Shown: positions 11,200 to 22,492, counted from the stretch's first letter. The stretch: 64,000 bases of DNA from Xenorhabdus anantnagensis (GCF_028598555.1 NZ_JAQRFN010000009.1:62001-126000), one strand, 5' to 3'. A program made the numbers and translations. Notes: generated from the sequence alone by a model not told the origin.

Positions 11200-11820
11200 A
11201 TGACAAAACCTTCTTTTGAGTCTATTGAAGCGCGGGCTAGTTACGGTATTGGTTTGCAGGTTGGTCAACAATTACAGGAATCTGGCTTACAAGGGTTGGA
11301 ACCAGAAGCACTATTAGCAGGGTTATGTGATGCATTGGAAAGCCGTTCTCCTGCTATTCCTGTAGAAGAACTGCATCGTGCGCTACGTGAGATACATGAA
11401 CGTGCTGATAGCGTTCGTCGTGAACGTCAGCAGGTTATGGCGGAAGAAGGCAAAAAATTCCTGGCAGAAAACATTCAGCGTGAAGGTGTAAGCAGCACTG
11501 AGTCTGGTCTGCAATTTTCTGTCCTGACACAAGGTGATGGAGCTATTCCTGCCCGTGCTGATCGTGTTCGTGTTCACTATACTGGTCGTCTGATTGATGG
11601 CACTGTATTTGATAGCTCAGTACAGCGCGGTACACCAGCAGAATTTCCTGTCAGCGGCGTGATCCCGGGTTGGATTGAAGCGTTGACTTTGATGCCAGTA
11701 GGTTCTAAGTGGGAACTGTACATCCCGCACAATCTGGCTTACGGTGAGCGTGGCGCAGGTGCGTCCATTCCTCCTTATAGCACGCTGATCTTCGAAGTAG
11801 AATTACTGGAAATCTTGTAA
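11200..11820 (+). CDS. fklB: FKBP-type peptidyl-prolyl cis-trans isomerase FklB (FKBP22)
   Basis: Accelerates cis-trans isomerisation of Xaa-Pro bonds. The 206 residues have an N-terminal dimerisation helix region ([19 protein letters not shown]), a long helix rich in Glu/Arg, and a C-terminal FKBP domain from about residue 100 with [25 protein letters not shown] and [26 protein letters not shown]. There is no signal peptide. It aligns with E. coli FklB throughout. It is a single-gene unit with terminators before and after. Confidence 0.97.
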   Translation: MTKPSFESIEARASYGIGLQVGQQLQESGLQGLEPEALLAGLCDALESRSPAIPVEELHRALREIHERADSVRRERQQVMAEEGKKFLAENIQREGVSSTESGLQFSVLTQGDGAIPARADRVRVHYTGRLIDGTVFDSSVQRGTPAEFPVSGVIPGWIEALTLMPVGSKWELYIPHNLAYGERGAGASIPPYSTLIFEVELLEIL

Positions 11821-11870
11821 TTTTTTCGATCTATAATTCTTTGATCTGTAATTGTATTGATAATTAAGCA

Positions 11871-11897
11871 AATAGCCGGTTAGCCGGCTATTTTTTT
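11871..11897 (+). terminator. Intrinsic terminator after fklB
   Basis: ATAGCCGG/CCGGCTAT stem with a TTAG tetraloop, then seven T residues. Confidence 0.9.
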
Positions 11898-11976
11898 ATG
11901 TGTATTTGGGAATGATAGAAGAATAAAGTATTCGCTATTCCAGTAAAAAATGCGCTAAAAATGTAGCTTAAGGTGG

Positions 11977-12043
11977 TATACCCAAAATAGATTTCAATTT
12001 GCAGTACAGCCAAAAAGTTGCAATTTGAAAACATGAGGGGATA
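11977..12043. repeat. Internally deleted ERIC-type repeat
   Basis: The left end TATACCCAAAATAGATTTCA continues into TTTGCAG; the right end, GTTGCAATTTGAAAACATGA followed by GGGGATA, forms an imperfect inverted copy. These resemble the two termini of ERIC elements common in Photorhabdus and Xenorhabdus. The usual central palindrome is missing, leaving about 67 bp between fklB and cysQ. Confidence 0.6.
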
Positions 12044-12070
12044 GCTAAACAATGAACGCAGAGGTGTATG

Positions 12071-12814
12071 ATGCTACAACAGATCTGCCAATTGGCACGG
12101 GAAGCAGGCGCAGCGATCATGGAGATTTATCAGGCTGAGCAACCGTTGCAAGTAGAACATAAAATGGATGATTCACCTGTTACTGTAGCGGATATTGCCG
12201 CTCATCAGATCATTAAAGCGGGATTGTTGCGGATTGCGCCTGATATCCCATTGTTATCAGAAGAAGATCCACCAGCATGGGAAGAACGGAAAAACTGGCA
12301 GCGCTATTGGCTGGTTGATCCGTTGGATGGTACGAAAGAGTTTATTCGCCGAAATGGCGAGTTTACCGTCAATATCGCATTGATCGAAAATGGTATACCT
12401 GTGATGGGCGTTGTTTATGTTCCTGTACAGAATGTCTTGTATTCAGGGCAAGGACGTCACGCGTGGAAAGAGAGCAATGGTCAGACACTTCCCATTAAAG
12501 TGATTCCAGCGAAACCGCCAATTGTGGTAGTCAGTCGTTCTCACAAGGATGATGAGGAGTTAAAAGATTATCTTTCCCAGTTAGGTGTACACGACACACT
12601 TTCGGTCGGGTCTTCACTCAAGTTCTGCATGGTTGCAGAGGGAAAAGCCCAACTTTACCCACGTTTTGGACCGACCAACATCTGGGATACTGGTGCTGGT
12701 CATGCCATTGCTATTGCTGCGGGGGCACACGTAACGGATTGGGAAGGGAAAACACTAAATTACACACCACGTGAATCCTTTCTGAATCCGGGCTTCAGGG
12801 TCAGTATTTTTTGA
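12071..12814 (+). CDS. cysQ: 3'(2'),5'-bisphosphate nucleotidase CysQ
   Basis: Inositol-monophosphatase-superfamily enzyme that hydrolyses 3'-phosphoadenosine 5'-phosphate, a by-product of sulfate assimilation. Metal-binding motifs are visible: LLSEEDPP with its catalytic acids, [19 protein letters not shown], and the C-terminal [12 protein letters not shown]. The ATG at 12071 gives the E. coli-like start [13 protein letters not shown] and lies seven bases after AGAGG; the ATG at 12068 is closer to that site. 247 residues. E. coli has cpdB next to cysQ; it is absent here. Confidence 0.96.
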   Translation: MLQQICQLAREAGAAIMEIYQAEQPLQVEHKMDDSPVTVADIAAHQIIKAGLLRIAPDIPLLSEEDPPAWEERKNWQRYWLVDPLDGTKEFIRRNGEFTVNIALIENGIPVMGVVYVPVQNVLYSGQGRHAWKESNGQTLPIKVIPAKPPIVVVSRSHKDDEELKDYLSQLGVHDTLSVGSSLKFCMVAEGKAQLYPRFGPTNIWDTGAGHAIAIAAGAHVTDWEGKTLNYTPRESFLNPGFRVSIF

Positions 12815-12850
12815 TATTAAGACGATACTATTAAGATGATAATGTAAGGT

Positions 12851-12882
12851 GATAATGGTTCACAGCGGGGAGAACCATTATC
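12851..12882. repeat. Perfect 10-bp inverted repeat between cysQ and ytfJ
   Basis: GATAATGGTT (12851-12860) and AACCATTATC (12873-12882) flank a 12-base loop between two convergent genes. No T-run follows on the + strand, so it may be a 3'-end stabilising hairpin rather than a classical terminator. Confidence 0.6.
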
Positions 12883-12934
12883 ACTGTACGATCATTAGAA
12901 TTACCATGATTGAAAATCAGGATCATCTTTAGGC

Positions 12935-13492
12935 TTATTGTTTCAATTCGTCTTTGATTAGGCTGATAACGTGCGTGATTTCTTCGTTACTTAACTTGCC
13001 ATCTTTGACAAATTTCACGTTACCGTTTTTATCCAGCACAATAATTGCTGAACTTTTGGGTTCCAGCCCCCAAGCTTTTTTAGCCAGTCCGTTACTGTCC
13101 ACGATAAATTGTGACCATGGGAACTGTTTTTTGCTGTCTTCGAGGCTATTGCGAACAAAAATGCTGGTGCCAAAAATAGCATCATCGGTATTCACGATGC
13201 TGGTTGTTTGATATTTATCCTTGGGTAAATCAGTATTTTTCAATGCTTGAATCAAGGGATCGTTCATCTCTTTTGCGGAGCTACGACCGGCAATATGCTG
13301 GATCGTTCTTACTTTACCGGGAAGTTCAGTGCTGCTCCATTTTTGGTAGCTAAATTTACCATTGTTTAGTAATAGCTCACCTTTATCTGTCACACTGACT
13401 GCGGGAACTTGTTGCTTTAATATGATGTTGTGGGCGAATGCAAATATTGGCGCTAAACTCAATATTGCAGATAATACAATGTTTTTTATCAT
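12935..13492 (-). CDS. ytfJ: YtfJ family periplasmic protein
   Basis: The 185 residues match E. coli YtfJ, a periplasmic protein of unknown function with a thioredoxin-like fold. An N-terminal signal peptide (MIKNIVLSAILSLAPIFAFA, cleavage before HN) is clear. Conserved stretches include VRTIQHIAGRSSAKE, TTSIVNTDDA, PWSQFIVDSNGLAKKAWGL and SSAIIVLDKNGNVKFVKDG. The CxxC redox motif of true thioredoxins is absent, so disulfide chemistry is not supported. It is convergent with cysQ and divergent from ytfK, as in E. coli. Confidence 0.93.
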   Translation of the reverse strand: MIKNIVLSAILSLAPIFAFAHNIILKQQVPAVSVTDKGELLLNNGKFSYQKWSSTELPGKVRTIQHIAGRSSAKEMNDPLIQALKNTDLPKDKYQTTSIVNTDDAIFGTSIFVRNSLEDSKKQFPWSQFIVDSNGLAKKAWGLEPKSSAIIVLDKNGNVKFVKDGKLSNEEITHVISLIKDELKQ

Positions 13493-13829
13493 CTTTATTC
13501 CTTATTTATCATGGTGTGGAATGTTATCAGGGAACACCATATTCAGCATAGCGCTTGTTAACAGGGCTGTCCTCAATAAAATAAACAATTTGATAACATT
13601 CAGGATGAGATATAAGTAAACAAAGTAAAGTATATAATTTAATGTACATTAATATCATTAAGTTACATAAAATTACATAAAGGTAGTGATTGAATCTTGA
13701 TATTCAGGGGAACAAATTTTTATATACGTAGTCTATACACTTTGCATAACAGTGATATGTCTTCTGATTCATTAGTTATGTGATGCAATAGAATGGTATC
13801 GTAAGAAGCATGGGAGGAAAAAAACAGAG
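13493..13829. promoter_or_regulatory. Divergent ytfJ/ytfK promoter region
   Basis: This 337-bp A+T-rich gap lies between the divergent ytfJ and ytfK starts and must carry both promoters. No further ORF or obvious operator was seen. A GGGAGGAA site at 13810-13817 serves ytfK. Confidence 0.5.
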
Positions 13830-14036
13830 ATGAAAATCTTTCGCCATTATAACCCACTGAAAATTGCTCTCTACGTAAAAACTCTATTTCGTGGGCGTTT
13901 ATATATTAAGGACATGGGCGCTTTTGAATTTAATTATGGAAAAATTTTACCCCCGAAGATAAGAGATAAACGTCATTTCCATGTAATGAGTGAAGTTAAC
14001 CAACAAGTATTACGCTTACAGACCGAAATGGGGTGA
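13830..14036 (+). CDS. ytfK: YtfK, SpoT-interacting stress protein (DUF1107)
   Basis: 68-residue basic protein aligning end to end with E. coli YtfK ([20 protein letters not shown], then [17 protein letters not shown], then [18 protein letters not shown]). In E. coli YtfK binds SpoT and favours (p)ppGpp synthesis during phosphate and fatty-acid starvation; the same role here is inferred from homology. A strong GGGAGGAA ribosome-binding site precedes the ATG, and a terminator follows. Confidence 0.93.
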   Translation: MKIFRHYNPLKIALYVKTLFRGRLYIKDMGAFEFNYGKILPPKIRDKRHFHVMSEVNQQVLRLQTEMG

Positions 14037-14124
14037 TGTTTTTCAACTGCCCATCTACTACTGATGGGGATGTAACAAGATCAACTGCATACATACCATT
14101 AGTATAATAAATCATTAGTATGAT

Positions 14125-14147
14125 AAACGGCCTTACGGCCGTTTTTT
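14125..14147 (+). terminator. Intrinsic terminator after ytfK
   Basis: ACGGCC/GGCCGT stem with a TTAC loop and a TTTTTT tail. It also faces the convergent ytfL. Confidence 0.85.
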
Positions 14148-14164
14148 GATCCTATGCGTTATGT

Positions 14165-15496
14165 TTACACTTCATTCGGTTGTTTGGTGTTGAGATGATT
14201 AGGTTGCGTGAGAGTATCGACAACTTTTGTCACCAGCAATTGATCGATTTTATAGTTATCAATATCTACCACTTCAAACTTATAACCACTGAATTTCACA
14301 TAATCCGTGCGTTTTGGAATTTTTCGCAGGCGGAACATCATAAAGCCAGCGATAGTTTCATAATTACTGGAATCTGGGAAGTCATTGATATCCAGAGCCC
14401 GCATGACGTCTTCAATTGGTGTGCCACCTTCAACCAGCCATGAATTTTCATCCCGGATGACGATTTGTTCTTCTTGGCCCTGCCCGACTAAATCTCCCAT
14501 TAAGGTAGTCATGACGTCATTAAGAGTGATGACACCCATTACCAAAGCATATTCATTGAGAATAATAGCGAAATCTTCCCCAGCGGCTTTGAAACTTTCC
14601 AGTGTGTCAGAGAGTGAAAGCGTGTCTGGGATCATCAAGGCGTTGCGGATTTGGACACCATCTTTTAGGTTGAGGTTTTGTCCGCTCAAGACACGGTTGA
14701 GCAAATCTTTCGAGTCCACATAACCGATAACATGGTCAATGTCACCATCACAAACAAGGAATTTTGAGTGAGGATGAGTGGAGATTTTTTCTTTGATGCT
14801 GTTTTCATCTTCACTCTTGTTAAAATACACAATACTTTCACGGGAAGTCATGGCAGAAGGGACTGTGCGAGACTCCAGTTCGAAAACATTTTCAATTAGC
14901 TCATGTTCTTGTTTGCGAAGTACACCGGCAATGGCTCCCGCTTCAACGACAGCGTAAATATCGTCAGATGTAATGTCTTCATTACGTTCCATCGGGATCT
15001 TAAAGATTTTGAGGATACAGTCGGCCAGACCATTGAACAACCAAACCAGAGGACGGCAAATTGCCAGACAGAAACGCATTGGATTGACAATTCTCAAGGC
15101 AACGGCTTCGGGCTTAATCATGCCAATGCGTTTAGGGGTTAAATCAGCAAGCAGGATAAAGGTACTGGTAACGATAGTAAAGGAGCAGATGAATCCCAGT
15201 TGGTCTGCCCATTCTGGTCGCATGAATTTTATAAACAGCGCTTTCAATGCAGGTGAAAAGGCGGATTCTCCCATCACCCCCGCAAGGATTGCTACCGCAT
15301 TCAGGCCGATTTGAACTACAGTAAAGAACATACCGGGAGTTTCTTGCAGCTTAAGGACATGGGCAGCATTGAGATTCCCTTCATCGACCATCAGTTTTAA
15401 TTTTATTCTTCTTGAAGCAGCCAGAGATATTTCTGATAACGAAAAAAATGCGCTAATAGCACAAAGTAAAAGTATTACTAATAAACTGTTTAACAT
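14165..15496 (-). CDS. ytfL: YtfL/PaeA-like membrane protein (CNNM/CorC type)
   Basis: Inner-membrane protein with an N-terminal DUF21 transmembrane domain (about residues 1-190), a pair of CBS domains (DITSDDIYAVVEAGAIAGVL leading to LVMGVITLNDVMTTLMGDLVG) and a C-terminal CorC/HlyC domain (GGTPIEDVMRALDI, then DIDNYKIDQLLVTKV). The E. coli homologue PaeA has been linked to cadaverine and putrescine export. The start at 15496 (MLNSLLVILLLCAISAFFSLSEI) matches E. coli and gives 443 residues. The frame remains open for 38 more codons upstream, but that extension has no counterpart in E. coli. Confidence 0.92.
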   Translation of the reverse strand: MLNSLLVILLLCAISAFFSLSEISLAASRRIKLKLMVDEGNLNAAHVLKLQETPGMFFTVVQIGLNAVAILAGVMGESAFSPALKALFIKFMRPEWADQLGFICSFTIVTSTFILLADLTPKRIGMIKPEAVALRIVNPMRFCLAICRPLVWLFNGLADCILKIFKIPMERNEDITSDDIYAVVEAGAIAGVLRKQEHELIENVFELESRTVPSAMTSRESIVYFNKSEDENSIKEKISTHPHSKFLVCDGDIDHVIGYVDSKDLLNRVLSGQNLNLKDGVQIRNALMIPDTLSLSDTLESFKAAGEDFAIILNEYALVMGVITLNDVMTTLMGDLVGQGQEEQIVIRDENSWLVEGGTPIEDVMRALDINDFPDSSNYETIAGFMMFRLRKIPKRTDYVKFSGYKFEVVDIDNYKIDQLLVTKVVDTLTQPNHLNTKQPNEV

Positions 15497-15615
15497 AAAG
15501 TATCCGTATCTTATCTCCAACGATAGGGTAGGTTTTATTTGAATAGCACCGGAGATGAGATGAAAAATTATACAAATAAAAAATATTTCGGCGGGATGCC
15601 GCAAAATCAATAAGT

Positions 15616-15644
15616 TTAGCCCAACGATTATAGCATTGGGCTAA
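15616..15644. terminator. Hairpin between msrA and ytfL
   Basis: TTAGCCCAA (15616-15624) pairs with TTGGGCTAA (15636-15644). It lies downstream of msrA on the minus strand but is followed by only a few T residues there, so termination is plausible but weak. Confidence 0.45.
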
Positions 15645-15653
15645 CTAAATCGG

Positions 15654-16301
15654 CTAGTTTTTGTGCGTTGGTGGGAAACAGACGCCAATACCACCTAATC
15701 CACAATATCCTTCAGGATTTTTGTGGAGGTATTGCTGATGGTAATCCTCCGCAAAATAGAATGGCCCGGCTTTGCTGATTTCCGTTGTGATAGTACGTTG
15801 GTTGCTATTTTGCTCCATCGCTTGCTGGTATTGGTTGCGGCTGGCAACTGCCTGCTCATACTGTTGTGGCGAAACTGTGTAAAGGGCAGAGCGGTATTGA
15901 GTACCTATATCACCATGCTGACGCATGCCTTGGGCAGGATCGTGATTTTCCCAGAATAGAGTAAGGAGTTGTGGATAAGTTATTTTGGTTGGATCAAATA
16001 CGATCCTGACTACTTCTGCATGACCGGTTAAGCCGGTGCAGACTTCTTCATAAGTTGGATTTGGTGTGACGCCCCCACTATAACCCACGGAGGTGGTGTA
16101 AATGCCTTCCTGTTGCCAGAAAAGGCGTTCAACACCCCAGAAACATCCCATGCCTACATAGGCTATTTCCATATTTTCTGGGATGTTATCTATCGCATGC
16201 TTTGTGATGACATGGTAGGGTGATACGGTCAATGGGGTGGCCCTACCAGATAAGGCATCCTGTGAAGAAACATGTTGGCTTTCATTAACTGAATTTGGCA
16301 A
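15654..16301 (-). CDS. msrA: Peptide methionine sulfoxide reductase MsrA
   Basis: Reduces methionine-S-sulfoxide in proteins and free methionine. The catalytic motif [11 protein letters not shown] is present near residue 53, as are the conserved [26 protein letters not shown] segment and the C-terminal resolving-cysteine region [14 protein letters not shown]. The 215 residues closely match E. coli MsrA (212). It lies between ytfL and the divergent tamA, as in E. coli. Confidence 0.97.
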   Translation of the reverse strand: MPNSVNESQHVSSQDALSGRATPLTVSPYHVITKHAIDNIPENMEIAYVGMGCFWGVERLFWQQEGIYTTSVGYSGGVTPNPTYEEVCTGLTGHAEVVRIVFDPTKITYPQLLTLFWENHDPAQGMRQHGDIGTQYRSALYTVSPQQYEQAVASRNQYQQAMEQNSNQRTITTEISKAGPFYFAEDYHQQYLHKNPEGYCGLGGIGVCFPPTHKN

Positions 16302-16438
16302 GATTCTCTCCCGTTATTCACGAATTTTATGGTTATGTTTTGCTTGTATATCTTTAAAACTTTACCAGAATTAATTTATTGCAGCATTTTTATATTGTTA
16401 GATTTTACTCTACAGATAGATAAATATTAGGAGTCCGA

Positions 16439-18181
16439 GTGCCACGATATCCCCTCATATGTGCGCTTTTTGTATCTATCATCACTCCGTCGGCTTATAG
16501 TGCAAATTTACGACTGAAAGTAGAAGGGCTTTCTGGTGAATTAGAAAAAAATACCAGAGTACAACTTTCAAATATCAGTACCGATGAAGTTGCCCCTGAT
16601 GGACGTTTTCGAGCCCGTGTGGAGAAAGCGATACGACAAGGGCTTCGTCCATTGGGATATTATGATCCTACCGTTACATTCACCTATCAAGAGAATACAC
16701 CTCCTTCCCGTCCTGTTTTAACAGCAAAAGTAACACTTGGCGAGCCAGTGAGAATCGCTGAAGTGAATGTTGATTTGGAAGGAGGCGCTAAAACAGATAA
16801 CGATTACGCCACCCTCATCAAAAAAAATAGGCCAAAGGAAGGAACGATACTTAATCACGGCAAATATGAAAACTTTAAAAGCACATTGACTAATTTGGCT
16901 GTTAAGAAAGGCTATTTTGACGCAGTGATGAAGAAAAGTGAGTTGGGAGTATCAAAAGAGCTACACGAATCCATTTGGGATTTTGATTTTGATAGCGGGC
17001 AACGTTATCGTTTTGGCCCTGTAGCATTCCACGGATCGCAAATTCGTGAAACTTACCTGAATAATCTGATTCCTTTCAAACAAGGTGAATACTATACCTC
17101 AGAGCAATTAGCCGAATTTAACCGCCGTTTAGTAAACACTGGATGGTTTAACTCTGCGGTTATTGTGCCCGATTTTAAAGTCGGGCGTGAGAGCAAGGAT
17201 AAAATATTACCATTGAATGCCTCACTGATACCTCGCTCTGCTAACTATGTCGAATTAGGGGGCGGTTATGCAACGGATGTCGGGCCGCGTGTTCAGGCAA
17301 AATGGAAAAAACCGTGGCTCAATTCCCGTGGGCATAGTTTGAGTACCAGCCTTAACCTTTCCGCACGAGAACAATTTATTGATGGTTCTTACAAAATGCC
17401 GCTTAAGGTTAACCCTCTCGAAGAATACTATCAGCTACAAACAGGTTATAAACGTAAAGATGTTAACGATACCATTTCGGATACGGCAACTTTGAATTTT
17501 TCTCGTAACTGGGATCGTTTTACGGGCTGGCAGTACAGCGTCAATCTGCGCTGGAGTCTTAGCCACTTTACGCAGGCCAACGTAACAAACACCACTATGT
17601 TGCTTTATCCGGGAGCAAATATCAGCCGTATTCGCCAACGTGGCGGTACTATGCCTTATTGGGGGGATAGCCAGCGTTACTCGCTTGATGTTTCGGATAC
17701 AAGTTGGCAGTCCAATGTCGATTTTTTCGTATTACAAGCACATCACGTCTGGATCAGAACTTATCGGGAGAATCATCGTTTTGTGGTGCGGGCGGATTTG
17801 GGCTGGATAGAAACTAATGAATTCGACAAAGTGCCGCCAGATCTCCGCTTCTTTGCAGGGGGGGATCGCAGTATTCGTGGATATAAGTACCAGAAAATCT
17901 CACCGACAGATAGTAACGGTAAATTAGTAGGGGCATCAAAGTTGGCGGTGGGTTCGCTAGAGTATCAATACAATATTCATGGCAATTGGTGGAGTGCCTT
18001 ATTTGTAGACTCAGGTGAAGCGGTGGATGATATTAAGAGGAGTAATTTCAAAACAGGTGCGGGAATTGGTGTGCGCTGGGCTTCACCTGTCGGGCCGATA
18101 AAATTTGATTTGGCAACTCCGATCGGAGATCCAAATAGTCATAATGTTGAATTTTACATCGGTTTAGGGGCTGAACTATGA
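16439..18181 (+). CDS. tamA: Translocation and assembly module outer-membrane protein TamA
   Basis: Omp85-family outer-membrane barrel that with TamB helps assemble outer-membrane proteins and supports phospholipid transport to the outer membrane. The 580 residues start at GTG after an AGGAG site and have a signal peptide ending at PSAYSA. Three POTRA domains occupy roughly residues 22-265; the 16-strand barrel carries the conserved RGYKY motif ([15 protein letters not shown]) and ends in the aromatic-rich [11 protein letters not shown]. The stop overlaps the tamB start by four bases (ATGA), so the two are translationally coupled. Confidence 0.96.
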   Translation: MPRYPLICALFVSIITPSAYSANLRLKVEGLSGELEKNTRVQLSNISTDEVAPDGRFRARVEKAIRQGLRPLGYYDPTVTFTYQENTPPSRPVLTAKVTLGEPVRIAEVNVDLEGGAKTDNDYATLIKKNRPKEGTILNHGKYENFKSTLTNLAVKKGYFDAVMKKSELGVSKELHESIWDFDFDSGQRYRFGPVAFHGSQIRETYLNNLIPFKQGEYYTSEQLAEFNRRLVNTGWFNSAVIVPDFKVGRESKDKILPLNASLIPRSANYVELGGGYATDVGPRVQAKWKKPWLNSRGHSLSTSLNLSAREQFIDGSYKMPLKVNPLEEYYQLQTGYKRKDVNDTISDTATLNFSRNWDRFTGWQYSVNLRWSLSHFTQANVTNTTMLLYPGANISRIRQRGGTMPYWGDSQRYSLDVSDTSWQSNVDFFVLQAHHVWIRTYRENHRFVVRADLGWIETNEFDKVPPDLRFFAGGDRSIRGYKYQKISPTDSNGKLVGASKLAVGSLEYQYNIHGNWWSALFVDSGEAVDDIKRSNFKTGAGIGVRWASPVGPIKFDLATPIGDPNSHNVEFYIGLGAEL

Positions 18182-21100
18182 AGTGGGCAAAAAGGGTCAG
18201 TATCGCTTTCCTGCTGATTGTTGGCCTGTTATTGATGACCGTTGTGGGATTGGTCGGCACACAAGCTGGCCTGCATTTTGTGATTAACAGTGCGGTACGT
18301 TGGGTACCCGGATTGGATATTGCCAGTGTCAGCGGAGGTTGGCGTGATTTAACGCTAAAGGGCGTGAAATATCAGATGCCGGGAGTTAACGTCAATGCTG
18401 ACAATTTGTACCTCTCTATGCGGCTTTCCTGCCTGAAACACAGTCAGGTGTGTGTCAACGCATTGACGACTGAAGGTGTTACTATTTCGGTGAATACCGC
18501 AGAGCTTCCGCCATCGACGCCCTCTACTGAATCGGAACCATTGACCGAATTGCAAACCCCGTACCCTATCTCACTGGATTTGCTTTCCTTGAAAAATATT
18601 CATGTGAAGGTAGACGGTATCGTCATTGCATTGGATGAGTTTAAAACGGGGGCTCAGTGGCAGGAAAAGCAACTAATATTAAGACCTACGGAAATTAATA
18701 ACCTGTTGGTGGCATTACCAAAGAGTTCATCTGAAAAAATCGGGACAACGCAAAAAACAAAACAAAAGAATAAGCAGCAGGCTGAATCTGAGAAACCATT
18801 GGGTGAAACGTTGAAGGCATTGTTTGCCAAGCCACTGTTAGCGAAGCTGCCCAGCATTCCAATTCCTCTAGATATCACCGTGGAAAGTATTCATGGCAGA
18901 CAACTGCATTTAACGGGTGATACTGATATCAAGATTAATGACTTGCAGCTACAGGCCAGAAATCAGGGGCAATCAGTTGATGTAAAAATGCTGAACCTAC
19001 AGGCTTCGGAAGGCTCACTGGCAATACAGGGGACGGCAAAACTGTCTGAACAATGGCCTGTCAGCCTTTCGGTTAAGGGAAGCGTAACTAATTTAAATAA
19101 TATAAATCTGGATGACCTGAAAGGGCAGCAGATTAATTTAACGCTAAAAGGCGCTTTGTTGCAGCAGCTTGATCTTGCGCTGAATCTTTCTGGTCCTGTC
19201 GTCGCCAGTCTGGAAGCTCAGACTGAGTTGGCAAAAGCAGGCTTGCCTGTACGTATGACATTAAAAAGCCAGCAATTACAATGGCCATTGAAAGGCAAGC
19301 CAGAATATCAGCTTGATGGTGTTCAGTTGCGCTTAAATGGTCAAGCCAGTGGTTACGATCTTTCCCTTCGCTCGGATATTAAGGGTAATAACCTTCCCCC
19401 TGCATTGTTGATGTTGGATGCGAAAGGTAACGAAGAATTGCTGAAGCTAACGCGCCTGCGTTTGTCGGCCTTGCAGGGTAAAGCAGACATTTCAGGAGTA
19501 ATTGATTGGAGTAAAGCCATTAGTTGGAATACCAATCTTATTTTGGATGGCATTAATACTGCCAAACAGTGGCCGGAATGGCCTGCCAAAATGGATGGTA
19601 AAATAGCGGTGCGTGGCAGCTTATATGGGGGAAGTTGGCAGCTTCAGATCCCTAAAATTGCCCTTGATGGCTATGTGAAGCAAAATGCAATCAAAGCATA
19701 TGGCAAGGCGTCAGGTAATGCGGCTGGGCAATGGGATATTCCTCAACTCGATCTTGCTGTAGGGCGTAATACACTAAATATACAAGGTCGGCTTACGGAT
19801 AAAGCGTGGAAGCTTGATGGTGAGATTGATGCACCACAATTAAATGGCTTACTTCCGGGTCTGGCGGGTTTTATTACCGGTAAGATCAATCTGCGTGGCA
19901 ATATGGAAGCGCCACAAATCGTAGCAGATTTGAACGCGCGTGGGTTGCGTTGGCAGGATGTGCTAAGGGTGGATAGCGCCACGATTAAGGGGAATGTACG
20001 CTCGGCTGAACAGATCCAAGGCCAGTTATCGGTTGTTGTGCATCAATTGAAACAGGCAGATTTAACCATTAAAAATTTGTCACTCAATGCTACGGGCACA
20101 GAAAGGAAACATGATTTACAACTGAAAATCGAGGGGACTCCGGTATCAGGTCAGTTGGCACTCAATGGCAGCTTTGATCGTCAAGAAGAGCGTTGGAAAG
20201 GCAGCATAAACAATACTTACTTCAATACACCTGTCGGTGAGTGGCGTTTAAGCAAGGCGATATCCATTGATTACTCGAAATTGCAACAAAAAGTCTTGGT
20301 TGGCACTCATTGCTGGCTTAATCCTAATGCACATCTTTGTATTTCAAAACCCATTGAAGCGGGAACGAGTGGCCATGCACAAGTGGCGCTTGAGCGTTTT
20401 GATTTGGCTATGATCCAGCCATTCCTTGATAGAAGCACTCAACTTAAGGGCATATTCAGTGGTAATGCTGATATCAGATGGTCAGCAGAGCAGGGTTTAC
20501 CGCAAGCAAAAGTCGCTCTTCAAGGGAAGGGTGTACAAGTTAGTCAGGTTGTAGAAGGTAGTGTATTACCGGTTGATTTTGAGACAATCACCTTGAATGC
20601 AGGGCTGACAAATGGCAAGGCTAATTTGTCATGGTTATTCAAATTGGCTGGCAATGGGCACTTGAAAGGCGATATGCAGGTTGCTGATTTAGAAGGCAGC
20701 CGAAAATTATCGGGGAATGTAGATATTCAAGCACTTTCCTTAAAACTGATTAAACCTATTTTAGGTAAAGGAGAAAAAGCGGAGGGAGGATTAAATGCAA
20801 ATCTACGCATTGGTGGAAATGCTAAGAATCCGCTGCTATTTGGCCTATTTAAAACTGATGACTTGAAAGTGAGTAGCCATTGGCTTCCATTTGATATCAC
20901 CCAAGGTCAGTTAGCCGTTCAGTTTTCAGGCGCCAGTTCTAATTTGAATGGCATGATTAAAACGCCTAAAGGGCAACTAAATCTGAATGGTTATGCCGAC
21001 TGGCGTAATTTAAATGAGTGGTATGCCAGAATTGCCGCTAATGGTGACAAGCTACGTGTCACTGTTCCTCCGATGGTGAAGGTGGATGTCAGTCCGGATT

Positions 21101-21975
21101 TGGTGCTGGAGGCAAAACCAAATCTACTGAAACTTGACGGTAATGTAGATATCCCCTGGGCGCGAATTACGGTTCAGGAATTACCGGAATCAGCGGTAGG
21201 TATTTCTTCTGATGAAGTGATGCTGAATAAAAGTCTCCAGCCAATAGAGAAGAAAAAATCATCTATTTTGATTCAAAGTAATTTAAATGTTCAGATTGGC
21301 GATGATGTGAGTTTGAATGCATTTGGTTTGCAGGCACAGCTCAAAGGGGTTTTGAAAATCCTTCAGGGGAAACAGGGATTGGGGCTGAATGGCCAGATTG
21401 ATATCCCGGAAGGGCGTTTCCATGCTTACGGGCAAGATTTGCAAGTACGCAAGGGAACAATTCTGTTCTCTGGTCCGCCAGATCAGCCATTGTTGAATAT
21501 TGAAGCTATCCGCAACCCTGAATCGACAGCAAACGCTGTTATAGCCGGCGTACGTGTAACGGGCTTGGCAGATAAACCTAAAGTAGAAGTCTTTTCTGAT
21601 CCAGTCAAATCACAACAGGAAGCTTTGTCTTATTTGTTGCGTGGTGAAGGATTGGAAAAAGGCAACTCTGACAACTCGCAAATGACGGCTATGCTGATTG
21701 GATTGGGGGTTGCACAGAGTGGTCAATTAGTCGGTAAGATTGGGGAAACGTTTGGTGTCTCTGATTTGGCTTTGGATACTCAGGGCATTGGCAATAAATC
21801 TCAGGTTGTTGTCAGTGGCAGAATTACCAACGACTTACAAGTGAAGTATGGTGTTGGTATTTTTGACTCTTTGGCGAAACTGACATTACGTTATCGTGTT
21901 ATGCCAAGATTGTATCTGGAAGCAGTATCTGGTATTGATCAAGCTTTAGATTTGCTCTATGAGTTTGAGTTTTAA
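18178..21975 (+). CDS. tamB: Translocation and assembly module inner-membrane protein TamB
   Basis: Very long periplasm-spanning protein (1265 residues; E. coli 1259) of the AsmA/VPS13-like repeating beta-groove type. One N-terminal transmembrane segment (residues 8-30, [20 protein letters not shown]) is followed by beta-rich repeats and the C-terminal DUF490/TamB domain ([20 protein letters not shown] to the end, LDLLYEFEF), which in E. coli contacts TamA. A Lys/Gln-rich insertion near residues 190-206 (KTKQKNKQQ) is species-specific. It overlaps tamA by four bases, and ytfP follows two bases after the stop. Confidence 0.95.
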   Translation: MKWAKRVSIAFLLIVGLLLMTVVGLVGTQAGLHFVINSAVRWVPGLDIASVSGGWRDLTLKGVKYQMPGVNVNADNLYLSMRLSCLKHSQVCVNALTTEGVTISVNTAELPPSTPSTESEPLTELQTPYPISLDLLSLKNIHVKVDGIVIALDEFKTGAQWQEKQLILRPTEINNLLVALPKSSSEKIGTTQKTKQKNKQQAESEKPLGETLKALFAKPLLAKLPSIPIPLDITVESIHGRQLHLTGDTDIKINDLQLQARNQGQSVDVKMLNLQASEGSLAIQGTAKLSEQWPVSLSVKGSVTNLNNINLDDLKGQQINLTLKGALLQQLDLALNLSGPVVASLEAQTELAKAGLPVRMTLKSQQLQWPLKGKPEYQLDGVQLRLNGQASGYDLSLRSDIKGNNLPPALLMLDAKGNEELLKLTRLRLSALQGKADISGVIDWSKAISWNTNLILDGINTAKQWPEWPAKMDGKIAVRGSLYGGSWQLQIPKIALDGYVKQNAIKAYGKASGNAAGQWDIPQLDLAVGRNTLNIQGRLTDKAWKLDGEIDAPQLNGLLPGLAGFITGKINLRGNMEAPQIVADLNARGLRWQDVLRVDSATIKGNVRSAEQIQGQLSVVVHQLKQADLTIKNLSLNATGTERKHDLQLKIEGTPVSGQLALNGSFDRQEERWKGSINNTYFNTPVGEWRLSKAISIDYSKLQQKVLVGTHCWLNPNAHLCISKPIEAGTSGHAQVALERFDLAMIQPFLDRSTQLKGIFSGNADIRWSAEQGLPQAKVALQGKGVQVSQVVEGSVLPVDFETITLNAGLTNGKANLSWLFKLAGNGHLKGDMQVADLEGSRKLSGNVDIQALSLKLIKPILGKGEKAEGGLNANLRIGGNAKNPLLFGLFKTDDLKVSSHWLPFDITQGQLAVQFSGASSNLNGMIKTPKGQLNLNGYADWRNLNEWYARIAANGDKLRVTVPPMVKVDVSPDLVLEAKPNLLKLDGNVDIPWARITVQELPESAVGISSDEVMLNKSLQPIEKKKSSILIQSNLNVQIGDDVSLNAFGLQAQLKGVLKILQGKQGLGLNGQIDIPEGRFHAYGQDLQVRKGTILFSGPPDQPLLNIEAIRNPESTANAVIAGVRVTGLADKPKVEVFSDPVKSQQEALSYLLRGEGLEKGNSDNSQMTAMLIGLGVAQSGQLVGKIGETFGVSDLALDTQGIGNKSQVVVSGRITNDLQVKYGVGIFDSLAKLTLRYRVMPRLYLEAVSGIDQALDLLYEFEF

Positions 21976-21977
21976 AG

Positions 21978-22325
21978 ATGCGAGTTATTGTTTATGGTAG
22001 CCTGAGGCAAAAACAAGGCAATCATCACTGGATGACGGATGCCCAATGGTTAGGAGAACACAGATTAGAAGGTTATGAACTTTATGATCTGGGACATTAT
22101 CCGGCAGTTATCAGTGGCGAAGGAACAATCGAATGTGAAGTATATCGTATTACGCCATCCATCCTGACAGAATTGGATGAGTTGAAAAAAAACTCTCAGG
22201 AGTACCGAAGGGAACTGATTGAAACACCTTATGGCAAGGCGTGGATTTACCTCTATAAATTGCCTGTTGAGGGATTGCATAGGATAACAAGTGGTGATTG
22301 GCTAAAACGCCACGGTGAAGAATAA
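21978..22325 (+). CDS. ytfP: Gamma-glutamylcyclotransferase-fold protein YtfP
   Basis: 115-residue protein of the GGCT-like (AIG2-like) fold. The nucleotide-loop-like VYGSLRQKQGNHHWM and the conserved acidic residue region (ITPSILTELDELKK) match E. coli YtfP. The physiological substrate is unknown. It begins two bases after tamB and so belongs to the tamA-tamB-ytfP operon. Confidence 0.93.
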   Translation: MRVIVYGSLRQKQGNHHWMTDAQWLGEHRLEGYELYDLGHYPAVISGEGTIECEVYRITPSILTELDELKKNSQEYRRELIETPYGKAWIYLYKLPVEGLHRITSGDWLKRHGEE

Positions 22326-22425
22326 AAATTAGTGATTCATTGTTTGTTGTGTGATTTTATTTTTATATATGGTCATTAATGAATTGTTCCAGCAAAAATG
22401 ACTCTGACAAAATTGACTGACAAAC

Positions 22426-22460
22426 AAAAACCTCTGTCCCTATCAGGGCAGAGGTTTTTT
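22426..22460. terminator. Bidirectional terminator between ytfP and ppa
   Basis: AAAAACCTCTGTCCC and GGGCAGAGGTTTTTT pair around a TATCA loop. A and T tracts on both sides fit convergent ytfP (+) and ppa (-). Confidence 0.9.
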
Positions 22461-22492
22461 GCATCAAAAAAATCCGTAATTATCTGTTTGGA

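Noticed and set aside
15497-15610. 38-codon upstream extension of ytfL
   Set aside because: In frame and hydrophobic, but it has no E. coli counterpart and the MLNSLLVI start matches the family; kept as non-coding.
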